A stretch of DNA of 48,251 nt, taken from Roseobacter sp. (GTDB lineage Bacteria > Pseudomonadota > Alphaproteobacteria > Rhodobacterales > Rhodobacteraceae). This document shows, piece by piece, positions 16,341-25,364 of this stretch (position 1 is its first letter; each line of letters opens with the position of its first letter). A program made the position numbers and the translations under genes. The stretch is from assembly GCA_011050655.1 (NCBI GenBank), contig DRFG01000046.1:1-48251 (forward strand). Reading direction: 5' to 3'. The notes beneath the pieces are model-generated. The model was not told the DNA's origin. It saw nothing but the letters and a program-made list of their open reading frames with translations, and did not search any database.

Positions 16341-16418
16341 GTCATTATTAATGCCGGGCTTAATGACGGGGCGATTAAGAGACTAGTAGGCCGCATGAGA
16401 AAGCTGCTCTTATGCGGC
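16341..16418. terminator. Two hairpins between convergent cysE and pdhC
   Basis: GCCGCATGAGA (16390-16400) pairs with TCTTATGCGGC (16408-16418) over a 7-base loop, an 11-bp stem with one G-T pair. Just upstream GTCATTA (16341-16347) pairs with TAATGAC (16361-16367). Neither has a long T-run, so termination is plausible but not proven; the position between two converging genes supports it. Confidence 0.5.
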
Positions 16419-16425
16419 TTGAACG

Positions 16426-16463
16426 CCGGGGGGCCTCTGCCCCCCGGACCCCCTGAGGATATA
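16426..16463 (+). repeat. Dispersed GC-rich repeat, copy B (degenerate tail)
   Basis: CCGGGGGGCCTCTGCCCCCCGG forms a stem-loop (16426-16446, GGGGGG over CCCCCC) followed by ACCCCCTGAGGATAT. The order stem-loop, GGACCCCC, GAG matches the copies at 37781 and 42643, but the GGCAAAATGAA tail is poorly kept here (AGAGCCATTTGG). It lies 20 bp after the pdhC stop. Confidence 0.5.
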
Positions 16464-16481
16464 GAGCCATTTGGAAGCGGG

Positions 16482-17822
16482 TTAGGCGAGCATTGTGATT
16501 GGGTTTTCCAAATTGTCTTTGATCGCCGTCAGCAACTGTGCGCCAAGGGCTCCGTCGATAACACGGTGGTCGACGGACAACGTGACCGACATCACAGTCG
16601 CAACGGTCAATTCACCATCTTTGCCTACGACGGGCTTTTTCACACCCGCGCCGACCGCAAGGATCGCGCCATGCGGAGGGTTGATGACGGCGTCAAAGTT
16701 ATCAACGCCAAACATACCGAGATTCGAGATCGCAAAACTGCCGCCCTGATATTCATGCGGTGCCAGTTTGCGGTCCCGTGCGCGGGCAGCAAGGTCTTTC
16801 ATTTCGGCGGATAGGGCCGAGAGCGACTTCATCTCTGAATCTTTAAGGACCGGCGTGAACAGTCCCCCTTCAATAGCTACCGCCACCGCAACGTCGGAGG
16901 GTTTAAGCTTGAGGATACGGTCTCCGGCCCAAACAGCGTTGGCGTCAGGGACAGATTGCAGCGCTAGCGCACTCGCTTTGATGATGAAATCGTTAACCGA
17001 AAGTTTAACACCACGGGCTTCAAGTTGCTTGTTCAAATCCGCGCGGAACTTCATCAAAGCATCAAGCTGAATGTCGCGGCGCAGGTAGAAGTGTGGGATG
17101 GATTGTTTGGCCTCGGTCAGGCGCGCGGCGATGGTTTTGCGCATCCCATTGAGCGTCACTTCTTCGAAGTCGCGCCCCTCGTACATCTTTATGACCGTCT
17201 CGGCCGACGGGCCAGAAGCGGGGGCTGCTTTGGCTGCCGGTGCCGAAGGGAGCGACTGGGCTGCTGCAGCTTTGGGGGCGTCCGATTTGGACAGGCCTTC
17301 GACGTCTGCTTTGATGATCCGGCCATGCGGGCCGGAGCCCGAAACTTGCGTTAGATCCAAGCCTTTGTCTGCTGCGATCCGGCGGGCGAGGGGGGTTGCG
17401 AAGATCCGCTTGCCATCGCTACCGGAAGGCGCTGCGGATGAAGCGGCAGGCGTTGCATCCGTTGCGCCGCGCCCATAGCCCGTTGCCGGAGCGGTTTTAT
17501 CAGATGCTTCGGCCGGGGCCGCGTTCGATGGCTGCTTGGCCTTTGCAGTGGACGACATGCTGATATCATCGGCGCTTTCGCCTTCTTCCAACAATACAGC
17601 AATCGGCGTGTTGACCTTCACCCCTTCGGTACCGTCAGCGATCAGGATCTTGCCGATGGTACCTTCGTCGACAGCTTCGAATTCCATCGTGGCTTTGTCG
17701 GTCTCGATCTCGCACATGATGTCGCCCGAGGACACGGTGTCGCCCTCTTTGACCAGCCATTTGGCCAATGTGCCTTCTTCCATCGTAGGGCTGAGGGCGG
17801 GCATGAGGATTTCCGTTGGCAT
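16482..17822 (-). CDS. pdhC: Pyruvate dehydrogenase E2, dihydrolipoyl acetyltransferase
   Basis: E2 core of the pyruvate dehydrogenase complex: moves acetyl from lipoyl-lysine to CoA. The 446 residues hold one lipoyl domain (1-80, lipoyl Lys in ETDKATME near residue 43), an Ala/Pro linker, a peripheral subunit-binding domain (about 138-175, FATPLARRIAADKGLDLTQV, GSGPHGRI) and the catalytic acyltransferase domain (about 210-446) with His and Asp of DHRVIDG at 419 and 423. AAGGAG precedes the ATG, which lies 12 bp after the pdhB stop. Last gene of the pdhA-pdhB-pdhC run. Its lipoyl domain is nearly the same protein sequence as that of PdhB. Confidence 0.97.
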   Translation of the reverse strand: MPTEILMPALSPTMEEGTLAKWLVKEGDTVSSGDIMCEIETDKATMEFEAVDEGTIGKILIADGTEGVKVNTPIAVLLEEGESADDISMSSTAKAKQPSNAAPAEASDKTAPATGYGRGATDATPAASSAAPSGSDGKRIFATPLARRIAADKGLDLTQVSGSGPHGRIIKADVEGLSKSDAPKAAAAQSLPSAPAAKAAPASGPSAETVIKMYEGRDFEEVTLNGMRKTIAARLTEAKQSIPHFYLRRDIQLDALMKFRADLNKQLEARGVKLSVNDFIIKASALALQSVPDANAVWAGDRILKLKPSDVAVAVAIEGGLFTPVLKDSEMKSLSALSAEMKDLAARARDRKLAPHEYQGGSFAISNLGMFGVDNFDAVINPPHGAILAVGAGVKKPVVGKDGELTVATVMSVTLSVDHRVIDGALGAQLLTAIKDNLENPITMLA

Positions 17823-17834
17823 TTTGACCGCTCC

Positions 17835-19211
17835 TTATTTGTATGTGACTTGCTTGACGGCCGCGATCACATCATCTGTGGTCAGCAGCGCCAGTTTTTC
17901 AAGGTTTGCGGCGTAGGGCATGGGCACGTCCTTGCCGGTGCAATTGATCACGGGCGCATCCAGATAATCGAACGCTTCTTGCATGATCACGCTCGAGATA
18001 TAATTGCCGACAGACCCTTGGGGCCAGCCTTCCTCGACTGTGACGCATCGGTTGGTCTTCATCACCGATTTGATGATGCTGGCCGTATCCATCGGACGCA
18101 GGGTGCGCAGATCGATGACTTCGGCCTCGATACCTTCTTCAGCCAACTTATCGGCCGCTTGCAGTGCATAGGTCATGCCGATGCCGAAGCTGACGATGGT
18201 GACATCCGATCCTTCGCGCCAGATGCGGGCCTTGCCAAACGGAACAGTGTAGTCTTCGACATCAGGAACGTCGAAGGACTTGCCATACATGATCTCGTTC
18301 TCGAGAAAGACGACCGGGTTCGGGTCGCGGATGGCGGTTTTCATCAGACCTTTGGCGTCGGATGCGGAGTAGGGCATCACCACCTTGAGGCCGGGGATCT
18401 GCATATACCACGCGGCATAATCCTGGCTGTGCTGCGCGCCAACACGGGCGGCGGCTCCGTTTGGCCCGCGAAACACCATGGGTGCCCCCATCTGGCCACC
18501 TGACATATACAGTGTTTTCGCAGCGGAGTTCAGGATGTGGTCGATGGCCTGCATCGCGAAGTTCCACGTCATGAATTCTACGATCGGACGCAAGCCACCG
18601 AACGCCGCGCCGACACCGATACCGGCAAAGCCATGTTCGGTGATGGGGGTGTCAATAATGCGTTTGCTACCGAACTCATCCAGCAGACCTTGCGAGATCT
18701 TGTATGCCCCCTGATATTCGGCGACTTCCTCGCCCATCAGGAACACGTCTTCGTCGCGGCGCATTTCTTCAGCCATCGCATCTCGCAAGGCTTCGCGTAC
18801 TGTTTGTTGCTTGAGTTTGGTGCCTTCGGGCCAATCTGGGGTCGTATCCGTTTTTGGTGCCGCTGGCGCTTTGGCTTCGGCCGGTTTTGCCGCGGCGGGT
18901 TCGCTCTTGCTAGGTTCGGCGGGCGCAGGCGCAGCGCTTGAAGCGCTGTCGATGGCCGAGGCGTCTTCGCCTTCTTCCAACAGCACGGCAATCGGTGTGT
19001 TCACTTTTACGCCTTCGGTGCCGGCGGCGATCAGGATCTTGCCGATCGTGCCTTCGTCAACAGCCTCGAACTCCATCGTGGCCTTGTCGGTTTCGATCTC
19101 GGCCATGATATCACCAGAGGAAACGGTATCGCCTTCCTTGACGAGCCATTTCGCGAGCGTTCCTTCTTCCATCGTTGGGCTAAGGGCGGGCATGAGAATT
19201 TCGGTAGCCAT
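17835..19211 (-). CDS. pdhB: Pyruvate dehydrogenase E1 beta subunit with N-terminal lipoyl domain
   Basis: Beta half of the thiamine-diphosphate-dependent E1 that decarboxylates pyruvate. At 458 residues it is over 100 longer than the usual E1-beta because it starts with a full lipoyl domain (1-80, ETDKATME) and an Ala/Pro/Lys linker. This fusion is known in alphaproteobacterial PdhB. The E1-beta part starts near residue 135 ([21 protein letters not shown]) with [13 protein letters not shown], containing the Glu that activates the cofactor, and [22 protein letters not shown] lies in the tail of pdhA, 8 bases before the ATG; only 3 bp separate the two genes, so translation is likely coupled. 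Confidence 0.97.
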   Translation of the reverse strand: MATEILMPALSPTMEEGTLAKWLVKEGDTVSSGDIMAEIETDKATMEFEAVDEGTIGKILIAAGTEGVKVNTPIAVLLEEGEDASAIDSASSAAPAPAEPSKSEPAAAKPAEAKAPAAPKTDTTPDWPEGTKLKQQTVREALRDAMAEEMRRDEDVFLMGEEVAEYQGAYKISQGLLDEFGSKRIIDTPITEHGFAGIGVGAAFGGLRPIVEFMTWNFAMQAIDHILNSAAKTLYMSGGQMGAPMVFRGPNGAAARVGAQHSQDYAAWYMQIPGLKVVMPYSASDAKGLMKTAIRDPNPVVFLENEIMYGKSFDVPDVEDYTVPFGKARIWREGSDVTIVSFGIGMTYALQAADKLAEEGIEAEVIDLRTLRPMDTASIIKSVMKTNRCVTVEEGWPQGSVGNYISSVIMQEAFDYLDAPVINCTGKDVPMPYAANLEKLALLTTDDVIAAVKQVTYK

Positions 19212-19214
19212 TTC

Positions 19215-20225
19215 TTATGCCTCCTGTGGGACTTCGGTTGCGTAGATATCTGTCCAAAGCTCTTCGGCCGCCGGTTCGGGGCTTTCCTTGGCAAATTCAG
19301 CGCTGTCGTTGACGATTTTCTTGATCTCTTTGTCGATGGCCTTCAGGTCATCTTCGGTCGCGTGCTTGTTCTCTAGCAAGATGTTGCGGACCTGTTCGAT
19401 CGGGTCACGCTCATCGCGCATCTTCTGGACTTCTTCGCGGGTCCGGTATTTCGCCGGATCCGACATGGAGTGGCCACGATAGCGATATGTCTTGATCTCG
19501 AGAATATAGGGGCCGTCGCCCGAGCGGCAATGTTTGACGGCGCGTTCGCCTGCATCTTTGACCGCCAGCACATCCATGCCGTCAACCGCTTCGCCGGGGA
19601 TGCCGAACGCTTTGCCACGCTCCCAGATCTCGGCGCTCGAGGTAGAGCGCTGCTGCGAGGTGCCCATGGCGTATTGGTTGTTTTCGATCACGAAAATAAC
19701 AGGCAGCTTCCAAAGTGCGGCCATGTTGAAGGTTTCATAGACCTGACCCTGATTGGCAGCACCGTCGCCGAAGTAGGTAAAGGTGACGTTGTCGTTGCCC
19801 TTGTACTTGTCGGCAAAGGCGATGCCTGCGCCTAGCGGTACGTTCGCGCCAACGATGCCGTGGCCGCCGTAAAACTTCTTCTCTTTCGAGAACATGTGCA
19901 TGGAGCCGCCCTTGCCGCGGGAATAGCCACCTTCGCGGCCCGTCAGCTCGGCCATGACCCCGTCAGGGTTCATGCCGCAGGCCAGCATATGGCCGTGATC
20001 GCGGTAGGTGGTTATGCGGCTGTCGCCGTCTTTCGCGGATGCTTCAAGCCCGACAACAACAGCTTCCTGTCCGATGTAGAGATGGCAAAAACCGCCGATC
20101 AATCCCATTCCGTAAAGCTGACCTGCTTTTTCCTCAAACCGTCGGATCAGCAGCATGTCTCGATAGTAGGCCTTTAGCTCTTCAGCACTGGCATTCGTCT
20201 TTTTTGTCGGTTTCTGGGCAGCCAT
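19215..20225 (-). CDS. pdhA: Pyruvate dehydrogenase E1 alpha subunit
   Basis: Alpha half of E1. The 336 residues show the thiamine diphosphate motif GDGAANQGQVYETFNMAALWKLPVIFVIENN (GDG to NN), the SRGKGGSMHMF and GGHGIVGANVP active-site stretches, and the loop RYRGHSMSDPAKYRT. I use the ATG at 20225 (MAAQKPTKK) because GGAGG precedes it by 9 bases; a further upstream frame would add 13 residues from within the leader. First gene of pdhABC. A palindrome lies 39-58 bp upstream and is shared with lpd, the E3 gene of the same complex. ftsB lies upstream on the same strand after a 174-bp gap. Confidence 0.97.
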   Translation of the reverse strand: MAAQKPTKKTNASAEELKAYYRDMLLIRRFEEKAGQLYGMGLIGGFCHLYIGQEAVVVGLEASAKDGDSRITTYRDHGHMLACGMNPDGVMAELTGREGGYSRGKGGSMHMFSKEKKFYGGHGIVGANVPLGAGIAFADKYKGNDNVTFTYFGDGAANQGQVYETFNMAALWKLPVIFVIENNQYAMGTSQQRSTSSAEIWERGKAFGIPGEAVDGMDVLAVKDAGERAVKHCRSGDGPYILEIKTYRYRGHSMSDPAKYRTREEVQKMRDERDPIEQVRNILLENKHATEDDLKAIDKEIKKIVNDSAEFAKESPEPAAEELWTDIYATEVPQEA

Positions 20226-20263
20226 GGGGCAATTCCTCCGTACAGTTGTCCCGCGCACGCGCA

Positions 20264-20283
20264 AAATAGTTTAGCGTTAAACT
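20264..20283. promoter_or_regulatory. Palindromic operator upstream of pdhA
   Basis: ATAGTTTA-GCGT-TAAACTAT is a perfect 8-bp-arm palindrome 39 bp before the pdhA start. The same arms with another centre (CCAC) occur before lpd at 33245-33268. The inner part TTAGCGTTAA also resembles the CceR-like core found at the two gap genes. I infer a shared regulator of pyruvate dehydrogenase genes; which one is not shown by the sequence. Confidence 0.6.
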
Positions 20284-20399
20284 ATCTCTTATCGGATTCG
20301 AGCCGTGAAGGCGAGAGGCTTTTAGCCAAGCACATATTTGCCTAGTGTTTCTGTTGAGAATGCAGATGGCAACCACCAAAATATCGGGGTTGGAGTATC

Positions 20400-20699
20400 T
20401 TAGCGAATAACGATCTCATCTGAGCGGATCATGCCCAAGACCTTTCGGGTCTGCTCATCCAGCAGGTCAAGATCAAGGTAGTCGTCAGACAAACGAGAGG
20501 TCAGGTTTTCCATCCGGGCCACGTCGGTTTTCACTTGGGCCAGTTGTATGCGCAAGTCTTGCCCTTCCGCGACTATTTCTGCCCGGCGAAACAGACCAAA
20601 GTTGCCCTGAATTGCCGCAAAAGCAAAATACAGACTCAGCGCGAATGCGATGGCGAAAAATAAAAGTGTGCCGAAGGCCGGCTTTGCACTGCGTTTCAT
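20400..20699 (-). CDS. ftsB: Septum formation initiator FtsB/DivIC family protein
   Basis: A 99-residue bitopic division protein: an N-terminal short basic part, one membrane span (GTLLFFAIAFALSLYFAFAAI), then a periplasmic coiled coil (AEGQDLRIQLAQVKTDVARMENLTSRL) and the typical DYLDLDLLDEQTRKVLGMIRSDEIVI end. It would bridge FtsQ and FtsL at the septum. Start ATG 20699 (MKRSAKP) has GAGGCAGAC upstream; ATG 20714 with AGAGG is an alternative. It lies between pgk and pdhA on the same strand, an order common in Rhodobacterales. Confidence 0.88.
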   Translation of the reverse strand: MKRSAKPAFGTLLFFAIAFALSLYFAFAAIQGNFGLFRRAEIVAEGQDLRIQLAQVKTDVARMENLTSRLSDDYLDLDLLDEQTRKVLGMIRSDEIVIR

Positions 20700-20853
20700 A
20701 CTTGTCTGCCTCATGCCGCCTCTTGATGGGCGTATAGCCACTATGCCACAGGTGATTCGCAAAGGGAATCCCTATGCTGTACGATCGGCAAAAATCTGTT
20801 CGATTATCAGAAAGCGCACACTTTCACGTTTCATTCCCCATCACCCACGGCCT

Positions 20854-22047
20854 TCAGCCGTTAAGCGCGGCGACCCCGGGCAGGGTTTTGCCCTCCATCC
20901 ATTCCAAAAAAGCGCCCCCGGCAGTGGAGATATAGGTAAAGTCGTCGGCCGCATCGGCTTGGTTCAATGCAGCCACGGTGTCGCCGCCGCCAGCCACTGA
21001 AATCAAACCACCGTCACGGGTAAGGCGCGCAGCGGTTTGCGCCGCTGCCAGCGTTGCAGTGTCGAACGGTGGAATTTCAAAAGCGCCAAGCGGCCCGTTC
21101 CATATCAACGTCTTTAACCCGGCTAGGGCTGTCTCGATTAAGGCAACCGAGTTTGGACCGGCGTCCAAAACCATCTGATCAGCGTCCAGCACGGTTTCTG
21201 ACCCTAGCGCTATGACTTCATGAGCCGCACCTGCCACAAATTCACGAGCGACCAGCCCGTCGACGGGGAGTAAAATTCGGCAGCCTGCTTTATCGGCCTG
21301 CGTCATAATTTCCTTGGCGGTTTCGAAAAAATCCGGTTCCAACAGCGATTTGCCCAAGTCGGCACCCATAGCGCCCAAAAAGGTGTTGGCCATGCCGCCG
21401 CCGATAACCAGCAGATCAAGGCGGTTCACCAAATTCTCAAGCAGCTCTATCTTGGTTGAAACCTTGGCCCCACCGACCACTGCGCCAACCGGGCGCTCGG
21501 GCCGCGAGAGGGCCGCTTCAAGCGCGGACAGTTCCGCCTGCATAAGGCGACCCGCACAGCACGGCAAAAGCCGCGCGAGAGCCTCAGTCGATGCATGAGC
21601 GCGGTGAGCCGCAGAAAACGCATCGTTGCAATACACATCACCCAAGTTGGCCAGTCGACGCGCAAAGTCTGGATCATTGTCTGTTTCCCCGGGGTAGAAC
21701 CGAATGTTTTCCAACAGCAGTACATCGGCGGCGTTGATTTCCTCGGTCCCGGTCTCCGCGCCTTCTAGGGTTTCTACCAGTACCACTTTGCGGTTCAATG
21801 CGGCCTCAAGCGCTGGTTGAACCACACGTAAGCTTAGGTCCTGCACCCTTTTGCCGTCGGGACGTCCGAAATGCGCCAGCAAGATGGGTTTGCCCCCCTT
21901 ATCAAGAATGTCATGCAATGTCGGCACAATACGTCGAATGCGGGTGTCATCGGTCACGCGACCATTTTCAACCGGAACGTTGATATCGACGCGCACCAAA
22001 ACCCGCTTGCCGCGAAGGTCCATGTCATCCAGAGTTTTCCAGCCCAT
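20854..22047 (-). CDS. pgk: Phosphoglycerate kinase
   Basis: Transfers phosphate between 1,3-bisphosphoglycerate and ADP in glycolysis, reverse in gluconeogenesis. The 397-residue length is normal. Motifs: [12 protein letters not shown] near residue 20, FGRPDG (about 60), [13 protein letters not shown] (about 155), GGAKVSTK and the nucleotide-binding [15 protein letters not shown] plus C-terminal [11 protein letters not shown] start at ATG 22047 ([11 protein letters not shown]) with GAGGG 5 bases upstream; ATG 22059 would add four residues. It is divergent from ppiB with a 127-bp gap. The glycolytic partners gap and the PDH genes are elsewhere in this window. Confidence 0.96.
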   Translation of the reverse strand: MGWKTLDDMDLRGKRVLVRVDINVPVENGRVTDDTRIRRIVPTLHDILDKGGKPILLAHFGRPDGKRVQDLSLRVVQPALEAALNRKVVLVETLEGAETGTEEINAADVLLLENIRFYPGETDNDPDFARRLANLGDVYCNDAFSAAHRAHASTEALARLLPCCAGRLMQAELSALEAALSRPERPVGAVVGGAKVSTKIELLENLVNRLDLLVIGGGMANTFLGAMGADLGKSLLEPDFFETAKEIMTQADKAGCRILLPVDGLVAREFVAGAAHEVIALGSETVLDADQMVLDAGPNSVALIETALAGLKTLIWNGPLGAFEIPPFDTATLAAAQTAARLTRDGGLISVAGGGDTVAALNQADAADDFTYISTAGGAFLEWMEGKTLPGVAALNG

Positions 22048-22174
22048 CTTATCCCTCATCCATTGTCGCAGTTGCGCCGTGTTTTGCCGTTATCGCCGTC
22101 GGGGTCAATGCACCTTGGCAATCGTGCGAACACGCCCTAGTTAAATGCCAACGAAATTTTTGCAGGAGAACGAC

Positions 22175-22681
22175 ATGGCTGAGATCAAAGATCCAGAAAA
22201 TACGATTCTAATGGAACTCAAAGGCGGGACTGTTACGATCCAATTGCTGCCCGACATCGCGCCCAAGCACGTGGAGCGGATGAAAGAGCTGGCGCGTGCT
22301 GGCAAGTATGACAACGTAGCGTTCCACCGTGTAATCGATGGTTTCATGGCGCAGACCGGCGATGTGGCGAATGGCAACATGGAAAGTAACTTTAATCTGC
22401 GTGCGGCGGGTACCGGTGGGTCCGACCTTCCCAATGTGCCTGCAGAGTTTTCCAAGGTGCCGCATGCACGTGGCAGCATTGGCGCTGCGCGTTCGGCAAA
22501 CCCCGACAGCGCAAACAGCCAATTCTTCATCAATTTCAAGGATAATGATTTCCTGAACGGCCAGTATACGGTCTATGGGCAGGTCATTTCTGGAATGGAA
22601 CATGTTGATGCGATCACCCGTGGTGAACCGGCGGCGAATCCCGATCGTATGATCAGCGTTAAGGTTGCTGCGGATGCGTAA
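22175..22681 (+). CDS. ppiB: Peptidyl-prolyl cis-trans isomerase, cytoplasmic cyclophilin
   Basis: A 168-residue single-domain cyclophilin that speeds proline isomerisation. Motifs: NVAFHRVIDGFMAQTGDV (catalytic Arg in FHRV), GTGGSDLPNVPAEF, RGSIGAARSANPDSANSQFFI, and DFLNGQYTVYGQV. There is no signal peptide, so it is cytoplasmic. ATG 22175 has AGGAG 7 bases upstream; the open frame upstream to 22145 lacks this. The next gene, an exported paralogue, starts 8 bp before its end, so the pair is probably one transcript. Confidence 0.95.
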   Translation: MAEIKDPENTILMELKGGTVTIQLLPDIAPKHVERMKELARAGKYDNVAFHRVIDGFMAQTGDVANGNMESNFNLRAAGTGGSDLPNVPAEFSKVPHARGSIGAARSANPDSANSQFFINFKDNDFLNGQYTVYGQVISGMEHVDAITRGEPAANPDRMISVKVAADA

Positions 22682-23228
22682 CCTCATTGCAGCGGGAATG
22701 GCGTCTGTGATGATAGCCGGTACAGCATTGGCAGACGGGTTGGAAATCACCGTGGACGGAGAAGCCCAAGGCGTCATCAAGATTGATCTGGCCGAGGACG
22801 TTGCGCCGAAACACGCAGAGCGTTTGAAGACTCTGGCCGAATCCGGGGCCTATGACGGCGTTGTCTTTCACCGCGTGATTGACGGTTTCATGGCGCAGAC
22901 GGGTGATGTCGAATTCGGTAAAACCGGCGAAAACATCAGTAAGGCAGGCATGGGTGGTTCTGATCTGCCTGATTTGCCCGCAGAGTTCTCTGATATTGCG
23001 TTCGATCGTGGTGTCGTCGGCATGGCGCGAAGCCAAAGCCCTGATTCTGCGAATTCGCAGTTCTTCATCATGTTCGACAAAGGATATTTCCTAAACGGGC
23101 AATACACCGTTGTCGGTAAGGTCACCGAAGGTATGGACGTTCTGGATGCCATCAAACGCGGTACCGGTGGTAACGGGGCAGTTGCTGGAACGCCGGATCG
23201 TATGGTCAGCGTCAAGGTAACTGACTGA
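22674..23228 (+). CDS. Peptidyl-prolyl cis-trans isomerase, exported cyclophilin
   Basis: A 184-residue paralogue of the preceding cyclophilin with a Sec signal peptide (MRNLIAAGMASVMIAGTALA, likely cut before DGLE), so it acts in the periplasm. The catalytic motif VVFHRVIDGFMAQTGDVEFG, GMGGSDLPDLPAEF, ARSQSPDSANSQFFIMF and FLNGQYTVVGKV are intact. It carries a small insert near the end (RGTGGNGAVAGTPDR) compared with PpiB. ATG 22674 overlaps the ppiB end by 8 bp in another frame. Tandem duplication followed by gain of an export signal is the simplest history. Confidence 0.93.
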   Translation: MRNLIAAGMASVMIAGTALADGLEITVDGEAQGVIKIDLAEDVAPKHAERLKTLAESGAYDGVVFHRVIDGFMAQTGDVEFGKTGENISKAGMGGSDLPDLPAEFSDIAFDRGVVGMARSQSPDSANSQFFIMFDKGYFLNGQYTVVGKVTEGMDVLDAIKRGTGGNGAVAGTPDRMVSVKVTD

Positions 23229-23296
23229 TCGAAGGCTTCGCGGGGCAGGCAGCGTTATAGCGTCTGCCCTCAGCTACCCTAACTTGGGCAACAAAA

Positions 23297-23327
23297 AAAG
23301 GGCGTCGCTGTAAAGCAGACGCCCTTT
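23297..23327. terminator. Bidirectional rho-independent terminator between convergent genes
   Basis: AAAGGGCGTC (23297-23306) pairs perfectly with GACGCCCTTT (23318-23327) around an 11-base loop, with an A-run before and T-run after. It lies 69 bp after the exported cyclophilin and 28 bp after the bactofilin stop on the other strand, so it serves both. Confidence 0.85.
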
Positions 23328-23354
23328 GTAATTTGACCTTAGGTTGATGAAACT

Positions 23355-23858
23355 TCAGGAGGCCGGATTTGGCTTTTGTGCAGGCGCTGACTTCGCACCT
23401 GGGGTCAAAGGGTCGTCCTGGCGCTGGACCGAACCTTCGAAATGGGCCCCGGATTCGATTGCGATCGTCTTGTGGATGATGTCGCCTTCGACACGGGCCG
23501 TTGACGTCAGGCGGACTTTCAAGCCACGCACGCGTCCGACGATACGACCGTTTATGACAACATCATCGGCCACCACTTCGCCCTTGATTGTTGCCGTTTC
23601 ACCAATGGTCAGAAGGTGGGCGCGAATGTCGCCTTCAACCGTACCTTCTACCTGGATATCACCAGTGGTTTTCAGATTGCCCGTGATATGCAGGTCTGAC
23701 GACAAAATCGACGCAGGAGGCTTTGCCTTGGGAGTGCTTGCCTTGAAATCGCTCTGCTTTGGTGCAGAAGGCGAGGAAGACGCCGAAGAAACAACCGTGC
23801 TGGACGTGTCTGAGTCAGACTTGGGTGCGGGATCGTTGATTTTGCTTTTAGAAAACAT
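23355..23858 (-). CDS. Bactofilin (polymer-forming cytoskeletal protein)
   Basis: A 167-residue bactofilin. The disordered N-terminus rich in Ser, Pro and Lys (1-50) is followed by the DUF583 right-handed beta-helix core (about 52-140: ILSSDLHITGNLKTTGDIQVEGTVEGDI, TIGETATIKGEVVADDVVINGRIVG, TSTARVEGDI) and a short Pro/Ala tail. Bactofilins polymerise without nucleotide and place cell-wall enzymes. Its start overlaps the end of the upstream M23 peptidase gene by 11 bp, a pairing seen in several alphaproteobacteria where the peptidase (LmdC type) works with the bactofilin in cell shape. Confidence 0.94.
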   Translation of the reverse strand: MFSKSKINDPAPKSDSDTSSTVVSSASSSPSAPKQSDFKASTPKAKPPASILSSDLHITGNLKTTGDIQVEGTVEGDIRAHLLTIGETATIKGEVVADDVVINGRIVGRVRGLKVRLTSTARVEGDIIHKTIAIESGAHFEGSVQRQDDPLTPGAKSAPAQKPNPAS

Positions 23859-25176
23859 CGTTTGCAGCCTTGATAAAGATCATGGGATTTACAGCCTTGC
23901 CACCAACACGGACTTCATAATGCAGATGGACACCGGTAACCCGTCCTGATGCCCCCATATCACCAATAAGCTGTCCGCGCGATACCCTTTGGCCAACTTT
24001 AACACGCAATTTTGACATATGCGCATATCGGGTCTCAACACCGAAGTCATGTTGAATCTTAACCAGACGGCCATAACCTGACGACCAGCCTGAATGGGTG
24101 ACTACGCCATCGGCAGTCGCATAAAGTGGGGTGCCCGAGCCAGCAGCGAAATCAACTCCTTTGTGCATCCGTCTGCCGCCGGTCTTGGGATCGCGCCGAA
24201 AGCCGAACTGGCTGGTGAAGCGAAAGGCCGATTTTACAGGTGTCGCGAACGGTGCCTTTTGTGCGGCAATACGGTAAAGGTTCAGCCGGTCCATCTGGTT
24301 CAGCAGGCGATTGGCCCGCAAGGTATCAGCAGTCGGCGGTTCACCCCGGGTAGAAAAGCTAAGCGGCATCAGCGGTCCGCCTTGGCCAGAATATCCCCGA
24401 CGAACGGTTTCCAGCATGCGATCCGTTGGCATGCCGGCACTACGGAACATCTTGTCCAGTGGGGCGACTGACACAGTCATCGCTTCTTCCAACTGACGGA
24501 ATATCGCGTCATTTTGATCTTTCATCGACGCCAGCTTTTGCGCCAGCTCATCGGCCTGAATCAGCGCGTCTTGGGCATCAACGACGACCTGATCCCGCTC
24601 AGCTGCCGTGCGTGCCAGCGCCTCAGCTAAAAGCGAAATAGGGGCTGATGACGTTGTGATTTTTGCGGTTCCCACACCGTTGTCCTCGGCAGCATTTTCG
24701 AGGGTCGCCACCTGCGTGCGCGCTTCCTCGCGATCTTTCATCGTATCGCGTAAGGTGCTCTGGATCACTTCTATACCAGTTTCCAGCTCTCTGCGGCGGG
24801 TTTCTGATTGCAGTAATTCAGATTGCATGACCGAAATCTGCTTAAGTGCAGCGTTGAAACGTTCCTGTGCGGCGACCGCTTCTTCGGCGCGACCATTACG
24901 CTGAGCCGACAAATCGCTAAGACGTGCCTGATATGTGCCTTGGTCCCGTTTGGCCTGTGCGCGAAAGTTGCCCGAACCAATGCTGTCCATCAAGATGATT
25001 GCGGTCGCCACGATTGCCCAGGCAACCAACAGGGCAGAGCCGGTGAAAGCAACCAACTGAGTGATCGGGCGAAGGCGGATGAATCGGGTATCGGTATCGG
25101 ATTTTAGAAAAACGCGGCGTTCGGGAAACAATGTTTCGAGAGCAGAGTGAATTTTAATTGCCAGTCTTGTCCGCAC
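23848..25176 (-). CDS. Membrane-anchored M23 family murein endopeptidase (LmdC-like)
   Basis: A 442-residue bitopic protein: short cytoplasmic N-terminus, one membrane span (ITQLVAFTGSALLVAWAIVATAIILM, about 39-64), long coiled coils (about 80-230) and a C-terminal LytM/M23 zinc peptidase domain. Zinc ligands appear as HKGVDFAAG (H and D), and HLHYEV near the end; the GYGRLVKIQH, YAHMSKL and GQRVSRGQLIGDMGASG motifs are all kept, so it should be active on peptide cross-links. Start: GTG 25176 giving MRTRLAIKIHS, with AAGGA 8 bases upstream; the frame is open ten codons further. It is the first gene of a pair with the bactofilin, pointing to local wall remodelling in the periplasm. Confidence 0.93.
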   Translation of the reverse strand: MRTRLAIKIHSALETLFPERRVFLKSDTDTRFIRLRPITQLVAFTGSALLVAWAIVATAIILMDSIGSGNFRAQAKRDQGTYQARLSDLSAQRNGRAEEAVAAQERFNAALKQISVMQSELLQSETRRRELETGIEVIQSTLRDTMKDREEARTQVATLENAAEDNGVGTAKITTSSAPISLLAEALARTAAERDQVVVDAQDALIQADELAQKLASMKDQNDAIFRQLEEAMTVSVAPLDKMFRSAGMPTDRMLETVRRGYSGQGGPLMPLSFSTRGEPPTADTLRANRLLNQMDRLNLYRIAAQKAPFATPVKSAFRFTSQFGFRRDPKTGGRRMHKGVDFAAGSGTPLYATADGVVTHSGWSSGYGRLVKIQHDFGVETRYAHMSKLRVKVGQRVSRGQLIGDMGASGRVTGVHLHYEVRVGGKAVNPMIFIKAANDVF

Positions 25177-25364
25177 GCCAGATATCCTTGTCCCGTACTT
25201 CAACACCGCGTTGATCCCCCAACCAAAACGTTGTTTTTCATCTGACGTGCTTAGCCAGTGGTATCTGATCGGGCAACCCTTCAGACCTATTCGCAGGCGG
25301 ATATCCTGAAATTAAATCATAATTTGGCAAAAAACCGCCCATTCAAGGGCTTAATAAGGAAAAT

